From Moraxellaceae bacterium REDSEA-S32_B1 (GTDB lineage Bacteria; Pseudomonadota; Gammaproteobacteria; Pseudomonadales; Moraxellaceae), in the NCBI GenBank assembly GCA_001626925.1, contig LUOR01000008.1:1-63147 (forward strand): a stretch of 63,147 nt of DNA, in the 5' to 3' direction. A program made the translations under genes and the position numbers. The notes beneath the pieces were generated by a model. The model saw only the letters and a program-made list of their open reading frames with translations, did no database searches and was not told where the DNA came from. Positions 1 through 8,757 of the stretch are shown here, one piece after another (the stretch's first letter is position 1; each line of letters begins with the position of its first letter).

Positions 1-136
1 TCAATTCACGATATATCGTACTATGATGTCGATTGATTTGTTTGGCAAATGTTCTCGGTGAAAAGTCAGCTTTACAGGATTCTAGCATGAGTGCTGTACC
101 TGTACGATCTTCGAAGCTAAGATGAGTATACGACAC
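1..136 (-). CDS. IS30-family transposase, N-terminal fragment (window edge)
   Basis: Read on the minus strand from a GTG at 134-136, the frame gives about 45 residues starting VSYTHLSFEDRTGTAL and continuing through a helix-turn-helix (FSPRTFAKQINRHHSTIYREL). This is the DNA-binding start typical of IS30-family transposases. A good ribosome-binding site (AAAAGGAG) lies just upstream of the GTG. The rest of the gene lies outside the window, so completeness cannot be judged. Family assignment rests on the HTH pattern and on the terminal repeat that follows. Confidence 0.75.
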   Translation of the reverse strand, partial: MSYTHLSFEDRTGTALMLESCKADFSPRTFAKQINRHHSTIYREL

Positions 137-170
137 GTTATTTCTCCTTTTCCCTTTAATGGGTGAGGTC

Positions 171-196
171 GTGTCGCACTTCAAGTTTTAGTCCAA
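171..196. repeat. Terminal inverted repeat of the IS30-type element
   Basis: Read outward from the transposase, the sequence begins TTGGACTAAAACTTGAAGTG and continues CGACAC. It sits about 35 bases upstream of the transposase start, where an IS30-family terminal repeat is expected. The partner repeat is outside the window, so the exact end and the target duplication cannot be confirmed. Confidence 0.55.
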
Positions 197-262
197 GCAA
201 GTATCTATCAAATTGGTTATTTCATAAACACCTTCTAAATTATACTCTTTAAGTTTAGTCAT
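188..262 (-). other. Possible short ORF cut by the IS30 insertion
   Basis: The minus strand from an ATG at 260-262 reads MTKLKEYNLEGVYEITNLID and then TCLD, stopping inside the IS end. The same frame stays open upstream into the lpxB tail. It could be the end of a gene truncated by the element, but there is no clear ribosome-binding site and no recognised family. The remainder of 137-315 shows nothing else. Confidence 0.2.
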
Positions 263-315
263 AATTTTTGATGTATTCCTTAATTGGGGATTAATAGCTT
301 TGGTTAGAATATAGC

Positions 316-1530
316 TTAATCCAACCCAAACTCCCCAACAATCGCTTTCGCAGGATCTTGGATCGAATCGTCTGATGTCAGTAAACGATGCAAGCCTAAC
401 AACTCCTGTATTTGCTCATCGCCTTTGCCCGTCGTTAACAACTGCTGTAACTCCTGATAAATATTCTGCGCAGTCGCATCAGATTGAATCAACTCTTTCA
501 CCAAAGCCTTTTTGGCAATGATATTCGGCAGGGAATAGTGCGGAATCTTGACCATTAATAATGCAATAAAATACGTCAGCCAATGCAATTTATACACCAC
601 CACCATCGGCTTATGTAGCAGTAACGCCTCTAAAGTCGCCGTTCCCGATGCCAACACGATCGCATCACTCGCCGACATCACCAACCGCCCAATATTGGAC
701 TCGCTACTTTGATTATCAATCACTGTGATATGGTCTTGAATAGATTTTGCTTGGCTCGACAAAAGCGCATGAATTTGCTTGGCACGGTTGGCATTGATCG
801 CAGGGATCAAATAATGAAAATCTGTGCTTGAGTTTGCAGTGCCATCATTTTTCTGTTGCATAAACGCCACACTATCAAGCATCACAGGCAGTAAGCGTTC
901 AATTTCCCCTGAGCGACTTCCTGGCAAGAGTGCAATGTATCGCTGCTCAGGATCGAGGTTGAGCTGTTGTTTTGCGGCTAAAGTGTCGGTTTCAAGCGGT
1001 AAAGACTTTGCCAATGGATGCCCGACAAATACCGCAGGCACGTCATACTTCTGATAAAAGTCCACTTCGAATGGAAATAAACACAGTAACAAATCACAGG
1101 CATATTTGATATTAAAAACACGTTTCTGGCGCCACGCCCACACCGACGGACTGACGTAGTGCACGGTTTTGGTCGGCAGCTTTAAGTCTTTGATAGATTT
1201 GGCAACCCGTAAATTAAAATCAGGTGCATCAATACCAATAAATAAATCAATCGGCTTTTCTTGCCAATGTGCGAGCAAACCATCACGCACTGCAAACAGT
1301 TCTTTGAGATGTTTTAACACTTCGACCAAGCCCATCACCGACAGGGTTTCCATCGGATAGAGGCTGTTGAAGTCTTCGGCGATCATTTGCGGTCCGCCAA
1401 TGCCTTCAAACTCAGCGTCGATACATTGCGCTTTAAAACTACGAATTAACGCTGCGCCTAATGTATCTCCAGACACTTCACCGACGACGATACCGATTCT
1501 GAGTGGTTTCGATGGATTGGAATCTGACAC
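316..1530 (-). CDS. lpxB: Lipid-A-disaccharide synthase LpxB
   Basis: 404 residues, the usual LpxB length. It joins UDP-2,3-diacylglucosamine to lipid X to make the tetraacyl disaccharide of lipid A at the cytoplasmic face of the inner membrane. The N-terminus carries the family signature GEVSGDTLGAALI (about residues 17-29), followed by GIGGPQM, a PSVWAW segment and the sugar-nucleotide-binding LLPGSRSGEIERLLP (about residue 205). A region near residue 315 (VVVYKLHWLTYFIALLM) fits the membrane-associated patch. It stands alone here rather than in an lpxD-fabZ-lpxA-lpxB operon and is divergent from mtlD. An IS30 element lies just downstream. Confidence 0.95.
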   Translation of the reverse strand: MSDSNPSKPLRIGIVVGEVSGDTLGAALIRSFKAQCIDAEFEGIGGPQMIAEDFNSLYPMETLSVMGLVEVLKHLKELFAVRDGLLAHWQEKPIDLFIGIDAPDFNLRVAKSIKDLKLPTKTVHYVSPSVWAWRQKRVFNIKYACDLLLCLFPFEVDFYQKYDVPAVFVGHPLAKSLPLETDTLAAKQQLNLDPEQRYIALLPGSRSGEIERLLPVMLDSVAFMQQKNDGTANSSTDFHYLIPAINANRAKQIHALLSSQAKSIQDHITVIDNQSSESNIGRLVMSASDAIVLASGTATLEALLLHKPMVVVYKLHWLTYFIALLMVKIPHYSLPNIIAKKALVKELIQSDATAQNIYQELQQLLTTGKGDEQIQELLGLHRLLTSDDSIQDPAKAIVGEFGLD

Positions 1531-1898
1531 GCTGATCTCGCTTGACTAAAAATTTCATTTGGCATCTTAGCATGTTGAATTGAATCCTTTTGCATATTTG
1601 ATTGATAGCCTACATCAAATAAGACAAAAAGCTGGAGGGAGATATAAAAATTACATCTTGAGATTGCTCAAAGTCTAGACAATATACATTTCAAAACAAC
1701 ATATTGCGTGATTTTTAAGTTATTGTAATGGTGCTTACTAAAGTCTTTAGTTTAATCTTTTTGGAATGTAAGGCTGTTAGGATTTGATGCTCAGTTTGGC
1801 GTTTTTTTACTTTTTTTAATTTTGGTACTGTAATTCGAAGTGTTTGAAAATAATTCTTTAATTCAAACATTTAAATCGAGAATGGAGTGGGAGCATAC
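1531..1898. other. Divergent intergenic region lpxB/mtlD
   Basis: 368 AT-rich bases without a convincing gene. It must hold the promoters of lpxB (minus) and mtlD (plus). No clear operator palindrome was seen by eye. Confidence 0.5.
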
Positions 1899-4064
1899 AT
1901 GTTAAAGTTTCATGGTCAGACCATTTTGGGTGCAATTTTTGATATGGATGGGACAATGTTTGATACCGAGCGTTTGCGGTTTCAAACATTGAAACAGGCA
2001 TCGAAAGAATTGATCGGTGAAGAATTTTCTGATGATTATTTGATGTCATGTTTGGGCTTAAGTGCCAAGCGTGCGCAAGAACTTGCCGAGCAAATCTATG
2101 GTGAAAACGTCAACTACGCCAATATCCGTAAACGTGCCGACGAGTTTGAGATCGCCCATGTGCGTCATCATGGCGTGCCGATGAAGGCGGGTTTGGTGGA
2201 AGTGTTAGAGCGGTTGCGTCGTTCGGGTTTGCGTATGGCAGTAGCGACTTCGAGCAAACGAGTCATTGCTGAAGAATATCTGATCAATGCCAATGTTTAT
2301 AAGTATTTCGATGTGGTGGTCTGCGGTGATGATGTTGAAAAGGGCAAGCCTGACCCTGAAATTTTCCTCCTCGCCGCATCACGATTCAACCTTGAGCCGA
2401 AATATTGTTTGATGTTTGAAGATTCGGACAATGGTTTGAAGTCTGCGCATCATGCGGGTGGTCATACCGTATTATTCCAAGATTTAAAAATGCAAGAGAT
2501 GGCGGATTATTTTTATAAAGAAATGCCGTTGTTTTTGGATGACTTAAACAAACATCTCGATCCGCAAAAAATGCCACAGCCGATGGAGCGATTTCCCGTA
2601 GCGCACAATCAGCATATCGTTGGTATTCATGGCTTTGGCGCAATTGGCGGTGGGTATTTGGCACAGATATTCTCGCATTGGGATGGTTATACTCGACCTG
2701 CAAAAATTTTGGCAACGACCAGTAATGCACTATACAAAGAATCGATCCAAGCCTTTGGCAAATATTGTATTCGCTATCATCAAGATGCCTATGACGAAAT
2801 CATTGATGGCATTGAAATCATTGATGGTAATGATGAAGATGCAGTGATCGAAATGTATCAAGAGAGCAAAATCGTTGCGCTGTGCTTGCCAGAGCAAGCC
2901 ATTGAATCAGTGAGTTTAGTCATTGCCAAAGCTTTATTAAAACGCTTTGAATCGAATGCTGAACCACTGACTTTAATGATGATTTTAAACAAAGTCGGCG
3001 CAAAGCAGTTCGTCTTAGAGCATCTCCAAGTTGCTTTAGAAAAAATTACCAGCCAGGATGTAGCGCAAAAGATTGTGCAATGTAATTACTTTGCAGATAC
3101 AGTGGTCAATCGAATGGTGTCGAAGTTTACTGATAAGGCACTCTATCGTCAGCTTCGCATCAAATATCATCTGTTCCAGCAATATCAGTCTGATCGTGTC
3201 GACGATGATCCTGTCGATATTGAAGACACCACGTCATTAAATAGCGATCAAGCCAAGTTTATGACCATTACCATCGCTGATTTGAAAGAGAATTTTCAGC
3301 CAAGTCATGTGTTGCAGTCGATGGATTTGATTTTATTTCATAGTGAAAGTGATATGCCACTCTATGCTGAGAAAGGCAGTCCGATCCTCGAACATCTTCG
3401 TCAAGTCATCACTGTGGATGATATTCGTCAGATTCAAACCGTGAAAAATCGCCTGTGGAATGGTGTGCATAGCATCATCGCTTGGTATGGCGTATTGCTT
3501 GGTCATGACACCATTGGGGTTGCGATGGGTGATCAACGGGTTTTGGCGCTTGCGGAGCAATTGGTCGATCAGGAAGTCGGATTGGGCTTGTCGCATCAAT
3601 ATCCCAATATTGCGGAAATCTTGCCACAGCTGAAAGAAAGCTTTTTGAAATCATGTAAATTTGCCTATAAAGATCCATGCACACGTGTTGGGCGTGATCC
3701 GATTCGTAAACTTCAGTTGAATGATCGTGTCTTCGGTTCGATTCAGATGAATGTTGAACATGGATTATCTAATGAGGGATTGGTTTATGGTGCGACCTTA
3801 GCGCTGTTATATGCGCAACATGAAAAAGCCAATGAAGACAGTGAAGCACAGCAGATTAAACAAGCGCTCGAACAGATGACAACACTAGATGGCGTAACAC
3901 TGTCAAAAATACTTGATCATGATCGAAGTGAATTGAGCATTACTTCAACGCAATATCTTGAAGTTATGCAATATATCGCCCAGCATCTACAAGCTGCACA
4001 AAATGATTTATCTGCATTTCTAGGAGATTGGCAACAATGTATGCAAGGCATTGTAGAGGGTTAG
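1899..4064 (+). CDS. mtlD: Bifunctional mannitol-1-phosphate dehydrogenase/phosphatase
   Basis: About 721 residues combining two enzymes. Residues 1-225 are a HAD phosphatase with the nucleophile motif FDMDGTMFDTE near residue 13 and the FEDSDNGL acid motif near residue 170. The C-terminal part has a Rossmann glycine motif (GIHGFGAIGGGYL, about residue 240) and the K-x4-N-x2-H catalytic motif of polyol long-chain dehydrogenases (KNRLWNGVH, about residue 515). In Acinetobacter this fusion is known to reduce fructose-6-phosphate to mannitol-1-phosphate and dephosphorylate it to mannitol, a compatible solute made under salt stress. ATG 1899 is chosen over the in-frame GTG at 1887 because GGAGTGGGAG lies just before it. 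It appears to be monocistronic. Confidence 0.9.
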   Translation: MLKFHGQTILGAIFDMDGTMFDTERLRFQTLKQASKELIGEEFSDDYLMSCLGLSAKRAQELAEQIYGENVNYANIRKRADEFEIAHVRHHGVPMKAGLVEVLERLRRSGLRMAVATSSKRVIAEEYLINANVYKYFDVVVCGDDVEKGKPDPEIFLLAASRFNLEPKYCLMFEDSDNGLKSAHHAGGHTVLFQDLKMQEMADYFYKEMPLFLDDLNKHLDPQKMPQPMERFPVAHNQHIVGIHGFGAIGGGYLAQIFSHWDGYTRPAKILATTSNALYKESIQAFGKYCIRYHQDAYDEIIDGIEIIDGNDEDAVIEMYQESKIVALCLPEQAIESVSLVIAKALLKRFESNAEPLTLMMILNKVGAKQFVLEHLQVALEKITSQDVAQKIVQCNYFADTVVNRMVSKFTDKALYRQLRIKYHLFQQYQSDRVDDDPVDIEDTTSLNSDQAKFMTITIADLKENFQPSHVLQSMDLILFHSESDMPLYAEKGSPILEHLRQVITVDDIRQIQTVKNRLWNGVHSIIAWYGVLLGHDTIGVAMGDQRVLALAEQLVDQEVGLGLSHQYPNIAEILPQLKESFLKSCKFAYKDPCTRVGRDPIRKLQLNDRVFGSIQMNVEHGLSNEGLVYGATLALLYAQHEKANEDSEAQQIKQALEQMTTLDGVTLSKILDHDRSELSITSTQYLEVMQYIAQHLQAAQNDLSAFLGDWQQCMQGIVEG

Positions 4065-4101
4065 CATCTGACAGCGTTGTTTCAAATTTTAAAACTGAAG
4101 G

Positions 4102-4142
4102 TAAGGGCGAAGTGCCAAGTCAAGTTTGGTCTTCGCCTTTAT
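4102..4142 (+). terminator. Probable terminator after mtlD
   Basis: Inverted repeat AAGGGCGAAG ... CTTCGCCTTT with a loop of about 18 bases and a weak T-rich tail, located about 40 bases past the mtlD stop codon. Confidence 0.5.
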
Positions 4143-4234
4143 CTTAATTCTTCATAAGCTATGCACTTTTGATTACAACGTCTTAGCACTAAAAGTTATA
4201 AGATGCGCACAGTTTTGAATCTTTTGGAAATTAC

Positions 4235-5091
4235 ATGCTCGATGTCATTCATTTTATCTTGGCAGGTGTGGTTGTTGGCTTCTGTGTCGGCGTGACAGGT
4301 GTGGGCGGTGGTTCATTGATGACACCTATTAGCCACATATCGCCATTGGTACAGATTTATTGTATGCCTCAATTTCCAAATTTTGTGGTTCTTTAGTTCA
4401 TGCCAAAAAGCTCAATATCATTTGGCCATTAGTGATTTTTCTTTCACTGGGTAGTATTCCTGCATCTTTTGCAACGACTTGGGTGCTTGAGCATTATTTG
4501 AGTCAATCGACGCATTATAAAATGCTCTTAACCATGTTCTTGGGTTTTATGCTGACCATTACGGGTATTTCGATTATTTTCCGCCCGCAGATTGAGCGAT
4601 TCTTTAGTAAATATCGCAATCCAAACACGATCGAAACTACAAGCGACCCAAATGCGATTACCAAGAATAAGCGCATCTATATCATCATCATGGGTGCGAT
4701 TTTAGGTATCTTTGTGACCTTATCATCAGTCGGTGCGGGGGCATTTGGCATCATGGCGTTGATTATCATGTTCCCAAATATGCCGATGATTCGCATTATT
4801 GGTTCTGATGTTGTGCATGCGGTGCTACTGACATTAGTAGCAGGGCTTGGACATATGAATTCGGGTAATGTCGATTTTCATCTATTGATGTGGTTATTGG
4901 TCGGTTCGATTCCTGCAATCGTGGTGGGTACATTACTCAGTTCAAAAATGCCTGAGCGTTTGATCCGTCGAATTTTGGGGATTACATTGTTTGCCTTAGG
5001 TGTCAATTTCATAGTTAATCCTGTCAAAGCAAAGCCTGTGCAAACTGAAACGGCACAAGTGATCCAAGCCAAATCCGAAATAAAAGGCTAA
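4235..5091 (+). pseudogene. TauE/SafE sulfite-exporter family protein, frameshifted by a deletion
   Basis: An ATG at 4235 begins MLDVIHFILAGVVVGFCVGV followed by TGVGGGSLMTPI, the conserved start of TauE/SafE membrane transporters. The frame then breaks: the continuation HIAIGTDLLYASISKFCG is found in another frame and runs intact to 5091 with several membrane segments. At the junction (about 4327-4335) the family's usual loop after MTP(I/L) is missing, so a short deletion that is not a multiple of three best explains the break. A 243-residue remnant could start at 4360 but would lack the first helix and its glycine motif. The family moves sulfite or sulfonate-related anions; the substrate here is unknown. 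Confidence 0.75.
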
Positions 5092-5249
5092 ATTTTTAAA
5101 CGGTCAAAAAGATCATTGGAAAAATGCTTTAAATTGATTGAAAAAAGCAGATGAAAATTAAGTTTTTCATGTGCTTTTGTAATGATCAAGCTATGGAAAC
5201 ATGCTATATTCGAGCCAAGTTGTTATATTGAAAAAAGTTTGGAAGACTA

Positions 5250-6341
5250 ATGAGTGATTTAACCGCCCAAGAAGTGGCGAATACTGTTGTTAACGATTTG
5301 AACATTGCCAGCGTACAAGCTTTGATTACGCCAGCTCAATTAAAACAAGATTTGCCGTTGTCTGATCAAGCCCGCAATAGCGTGGTCAATGGTCGTCAAA
5401 CTGTGCGTGATATTTTAGATGGTAAGGACAAACGCCTTTTTGTGGTGATTGGACCTTGCTCAATTCACGATCCAAAAGCTGCACATGAATATGCAGATCG
5501 CTTGCTTGCGCTACGTGAAAAAATCCAAGATACGCTGTATATCATCATGCGTGTTTATTTTGAGAAGCCACGTACTACAGTGGGTTGGAAAGGCTTAATC
5601 AACGATCCTGATATGAATGACTCTTTTGATATTGAAAAGGGCTTACATATCGGTCGTCAGCTTTTGCTTGAACTCAATGAAAAAGGTCTGCCATGTGCAA
5701 CAGAAGCACTTGATCCAAACTCACCACAGTATCTACAAGATTTGATCGCATGGTCTGCGATTGGCGCTCGTACAACTGAGAGCCAAACGCATCGTGAAAT
5801 GTCATCAGGCTTATCATCACCAGTTGGCTTTAAAAATGGTACAGACGGTGGCTTAACTGTTGCGACCAATGCCATGCAAGCTGTTCAGTCAGGGCATAGT
5901 TTCCTCGGCTTAAACAATGATGGTCAAGTAGCTATTATCCGCACCAGTGGCAACCCATATGCGCATGTCGTTCTACGTGGCGGTAATGGTAAGCCAAACT
6001 ATGACGCAAGCTCGGTTGCACAAGCGGAAGGCGTGTTGAATAAAGCCAAAGTCAGCAACAAGATCATGATCGACGCAAGCCATGCAAACTCAAACAAAGA
6101 TCCGTACTTACAGCCTTTGGTATTGAAAAACTTGACCAACCAAATCGTAGATGGCAATAAAACCATCGTCGGTGTGATGGTTGAAAGCCATCTCAAAGGC
6201 GGTCGTCAGGATATTCCAAAAGATTTAAATGACCTCGTTTATGGACAGTCTGTCACAGATGGTTGTATCGACTGGGAAACCACTGAAAAAGTCTTGTTAG
6301 AAATGCACGACGCATTGAAAGACGTACTACCGAATCGCTAA
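5250..6341 (+). CDS. aroG: 3-deoxy-7-phosphoheptulonate synthase (class I, AroF/G/H type)
   Basis: 363 residues, normal for class I DAHP synthases, which condense phosphoenolpyruvate and erythrose-4-phosphate at the entry to the shikimate pathway. Visible family motifs include GPCSIHDPKAA (about residue 68), MRVYFEKPRTTVGWKGL (about residue 104), GARTTESQTHR (about residue 172) and IMIDASHANSNKDP (about residue 275), which hold the substrate- and metal-binding residues. Which aromatic amino acid inhibits it cannot be read from the sequence with certainty, so the symbol is provisional. A strong terminator follows. Confidence 0.92.
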   Translation: MSDLTAQEVANTVVNDLNIASVQALITPAQLKQDLPLSDQARNSVVNGRQTVRDILDGKDKRLFVVIGPCSIHDPKAAHEYADRLLALREKIQDTLYIIMRVYFEKPRTTVGWKGLINDPDMNDSFDIEKGLHIGRQLLLELNEKGLPCATEALDPNSPQYLQDLIAWSAIGARTTESQTHREMSSGLSSPVGFKNGTDGGLTVATNAMQAVQSGHSFLGLNNDGQVAIIRTSGNPYAHVVLRGGNGKPNYDASSVAQAEGVLNKAKVSNKIMIDASHANSNKDPYLQPLVLKNLTNQIVDGNKTIVGVMVESHLKGGRQDIPKDLNDLVYGQSVTDGCIDWETTEKVLLEMHDALKDVLPNR

Positions 6342-6349
6342 TAGAGAGA

Positions 6350-6376
6350 AACGCCATCACTTGATGGCGTTTTTTA
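6350..6376 (+). terminator. Rho-independent terminator after aroG
   Basis: A 10-bp stem AACGCCATCA / TGATGGCGTT with a very short loop, followed by a T run. Confidence 0.9.
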
Positions 6377-6437
6377 TATAGACTTTTTATGTAGAGAATC
6401 AAAATTAAAGCTGATCATTTTAAAGACTGTGAACTTT

Positions 6438-6977
6438 ATGAATATTGATGATGAAATGACCGACATTGAAAGTCAGCCTGATCTATCCAGTAAACTACAA
6501 GAGATTGAACAGTTTGAATGGATACATGCGCATTTGGCGACTTCGGGACAGCCAACGGTTGAGCAACTGGCGGAAATTAAAGCGCATGGCTACACCACCA
6601 TTATCAATCTCGCCTTAACCGATGCTTCAAATCATTTGTCTAACGAAGATCGAATTTGTCTTGAGCTTGGACTGGACTATATCCAAGTCCCTTTATTGTG
6701 GGAATGTCCAAGCAGTAGTGGCGCACTCTTTGTGATTGACCTGATTGATCATTTGGTGCAAGAGCAGAAAGTCTGGGTGCACTGTGCAAAGAACATGCGA
6801 GTGAGTAGTTTGATTTTTCTGTATCGTCAGTTTTATATGGGTATAGATTTGGCAGAAGCCGATGCTTTGCTGGAGAAAATTTGGAAACCCAATGAAACAT
6901 GGACAGGGCTGATTCATGCAGTGCGTTTGCAATTACAAGCAAGACAGTCTACTAAGGAGTTGGCGGAGCTAAGCTAA
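6438..6977 (+). CDS. Protein tyrosine phosphatase-like protein (DUF442 type)
   Basis: About 179 residues. The core resembles the DUF442/beta-lactamase-hydrolase-like phosphatase family: LATSGQPTVEQLAEIKAHGY, then a TTIINLAL strand and the loop VWVHCAKNMRVSSLIFLYR near residue 115. The Cys-to-Arg spacing is four residues (C-AKNM-R) rather than the five of classical tyrosine phosphatases, which as far as I know is usual for this subgroup. The substrate is unknown. Start ATG 6438 is taken over the upstream in-frame GTG 6429; the ribosome-binding site is weak for both. Confidence 0.7.
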   Translation: MNIDDEMTDIESQPDLSSKLQEIEQFEWIHAHLATSGQPTVEQLAEIKAHGYTTIINLALTDASNHLSNEDRICLELGLDYIQVPLLWECPSSSGALFVIDLIDHLVQEQKVWVHCAKNMRVSSLIFLYRQFYMGIDLAEADALLEKIWKPNETWTGLIHAVRLQLQARQSTKELAELS

Positions 6978-7042
6978 GTTTATTTTAATTTTTTATATTT
7001 TAAAATTTTATCTTTAATCAAATAGATAATACAGTTCAATAA

Positions 7043-7070
7043 AAAAACAGCCATATCAACGGCTGTTTTT
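7043..7070. terminator. Bidirectional terminator between convergent genes
   Basis: Stem AAAAACAGCC / GGCTGTTTTT with an 8-base loop. The A and T runs on both sides allow it to serve the phosphatase-like gene (plus) and the Crp-family gene (minus). Confidence 0.9.
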
Positions 7071-7099
7071 TATTTCGAATTCAAATTTACAGATTAATC

Positions 7100-7825
7100 T
7101 TAATCTTTGTCGTCATAGTCATCATTGCTATGATTTTCAGATGAATTTTCGATCGCTTTTAAAGAGGCATCATAGATCAAAATTGCTTTACCTTCGGTTT
7201 CGATCATGCCTTGCTCTTCAAGCGTTTTAAGTACACGACCAACCATCTCACGTGAACAACCGACTAGACGACCAATCTCTTGACGAGTAATACGAATCTG
7301 ACGACCATTTGGCAACATCATCGCCTCAGGTTGATTCGCCAAGTCAATCAAACAACGTGCAATACGACCAGACACGTCAATAAATGCAAGATCAGTCACT
7401 TTACGAGTGGTGTTTTTTAGACGACGTGCAAGCTGTGCAAAGAGTGCATAGCTGAGGTCTGGATATTGATTGCATAATTCATGGAAAGTATCGTAATCGA
7501 TTTCGGCAATTTCACAGACATCACGTGTACGAACTTCTGCGGTACGATGCGACTGGGTTTCAAATAAGCCCATTTCACCGAAGAAATCACCTGCATTCAA
7601 ATATGCCACAATGATCTCACGTTGATCATCTTCTTCGATAATGATCGACACAGAACCTTTGAGAATTAAATAAAGTGAGTGCGCTTCGGCACCTGCCTGT
7701 ACAATTGTTGTCTTTTTAGGAAAACGATTGATTTTTGCTCGCTTAAGCAAGGCTTTGACAGACTCTGGCAGTTGACCAGGTGACAACGCATCTGTACTTA
7801 ATCTAGAAAAATCAGAAGTGAGCAT
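7100..7825 (-). CDS. vfr: Crp/Vfr-family cyclic-nucleotide-responsive transcription regulator
   Basis: 241 residues. The N-terminal half is a cyclic-nucleotide-binding fold with GDFFGEMGLF (about residue 88) and the phosphate-contact stretch RTAEVRT. A long dimerisation helix follows, then a C-terminal winged helix with the recognition helix in TRQEIGRLVGCSREMVGRVL (about residue 180), as in Crp and Pseudomonas Vfr. It carries an acidic tail (SNDDYDDKD) beyond the usual Crp end. It is divergent from osmC. The regulon cannot be inferred from the window. Confidence 0.88.
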   Translation of the reverse strand: MLTSDFSRLSTDALSPGQLPESVKALLKRAKINRFPKKTTIVQAGAEAHSLYLILKGSVSIIIEEDDQREIIVAYLNAGDFFGEMGLFETQSHRTAEVRTRDVCEIAEIDYDTFHELCNQYPDLSYALFAQLARRLKNTTRKVTDLAFIDVSGRIARCLIDLANQPEAMMLPNGRQIRITRQEIGRLVGCSREMVGRVLKTLEEQGMIETEGKAILIYDASLKAIENSSENHSNDDYDDKD

Positions 7826-8033
7826 GATTTACCCCAAGCTTTAAAAGAAGTGCGAATCGAATACCAAATGTAAATGACCAAATTGTAGCGATTGACACAA
7901 TTATATACAGTTGTGTAATTATATGCAGCTGTATTTTAAAAGTGAAATGGCGCATAGATTCGATTACGCATCGTATAACGATATGCTAATATATTGAACC
8001 CGATAAATGTATAGTTTTTTAAACGGAGATGCA

Positions 8034-8459
8034 ATGCACGCACAAGTTCAATGGTTAGAGAATGTGTCATTTAAAGCCACTTCTGCGAGTGGTCACGATG
8101 TCATGATGGATGGTTCTGCGGAATATGGCGGAGAAAACCGTGGCGCTCGACCAATGGAATTGATTTTGATGGGCTTAGGTGGCTGTGCTTCGTTTGATAT
8201 TGTGACCATTTTGAAAAAAGCACGTCAAGACATCACAGATGTAAAGTGTGAGCTTCAAGCGGAACGTGCAGACACCATTCCTGCTGTATTTACCAAGATT
8301 CATTTGCACTTTGTTGTGACTGGCAAAGCTGTTAAAGAAAAGCAAGTCGCAAAAGCTGTTGAGCTGTCTGCGGAGAAGTATTGCTCTGCAAGTAAAATGT
8401 TAATGGATGGCGGTGTCATCATTACCCATGATTTTGAAATATTAGAAGCTGAAGCCTAA
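8034..8459 (+). CDS. OsmC-family peroxiredoxin-like protein
   Basis: 141 residues from ATG 8034, which has ACGGAGATGCA before it; an earlier in-frame start at 8007 lacks a good site. OsmC-family proteins reduce organic hydroperoxides using two cysteines. Here the first Cys lies in MGLGGCASFDI (about residue 48) and the second in EKYCSASKML (about residue 118), so the pair is intact. It probably acts in the cytoplasm. It is a single gene with a terminator after it. Confidence 0.85.
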   Translation: MHAQVQWLENVSFKATSASGHDVMMDGSAEYGGENRGARPMELILMGLGGCASFDIVTILKKARQDITDVKCELQAERADTIPAVFTKIHLHFVVTGKAVKEKQVAKAVELSAEKYCSASKMLMDGGVIITHDFEILEAEA

Positions 8460-8529
8460 AGCTCATTCAGCGCTAAGCATCACACCACACCACTCAGTGG
8501 ATCTGAACGGTTTGCTGTCGTAAAACTTT

Positions 8530-8560
8530 AAAGATCAGTCGCTATGCGGATCTTTTATTG
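8530..8560 (+). terminator. Probable terminator after the OsmC-family gene
   Basis: Stem AAAGATC / GATCTTT with a 12-base loop and a T-rich tail. It lies about 70 bases past the stop codon. Confidence 0.6.
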
Positions 8561-8757
8561 TTTAGTAGATACAAAACTTAATTTGCAATTTTTTAGTTTA
8601 ACTGTGTGATTAGTGACACAAAATTGACAATCAAGGCTTTACCCATAAGGCTTTTTTTAGGACAATATCGCACAAATTACAAACATACTTCTTGAGTGTT
8701 TTTTGTTGCTTTAGTCTGTATGTTTTCTTGGATGAATCACTTTTTGGAATCTGATCT

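Noticed and set aside
824..1549. Long plus-strand ORFs opposite lpxB
   Set aside because: They are antisense to a clear lpxB and have no ribosome-binding sites or recognisable domains.
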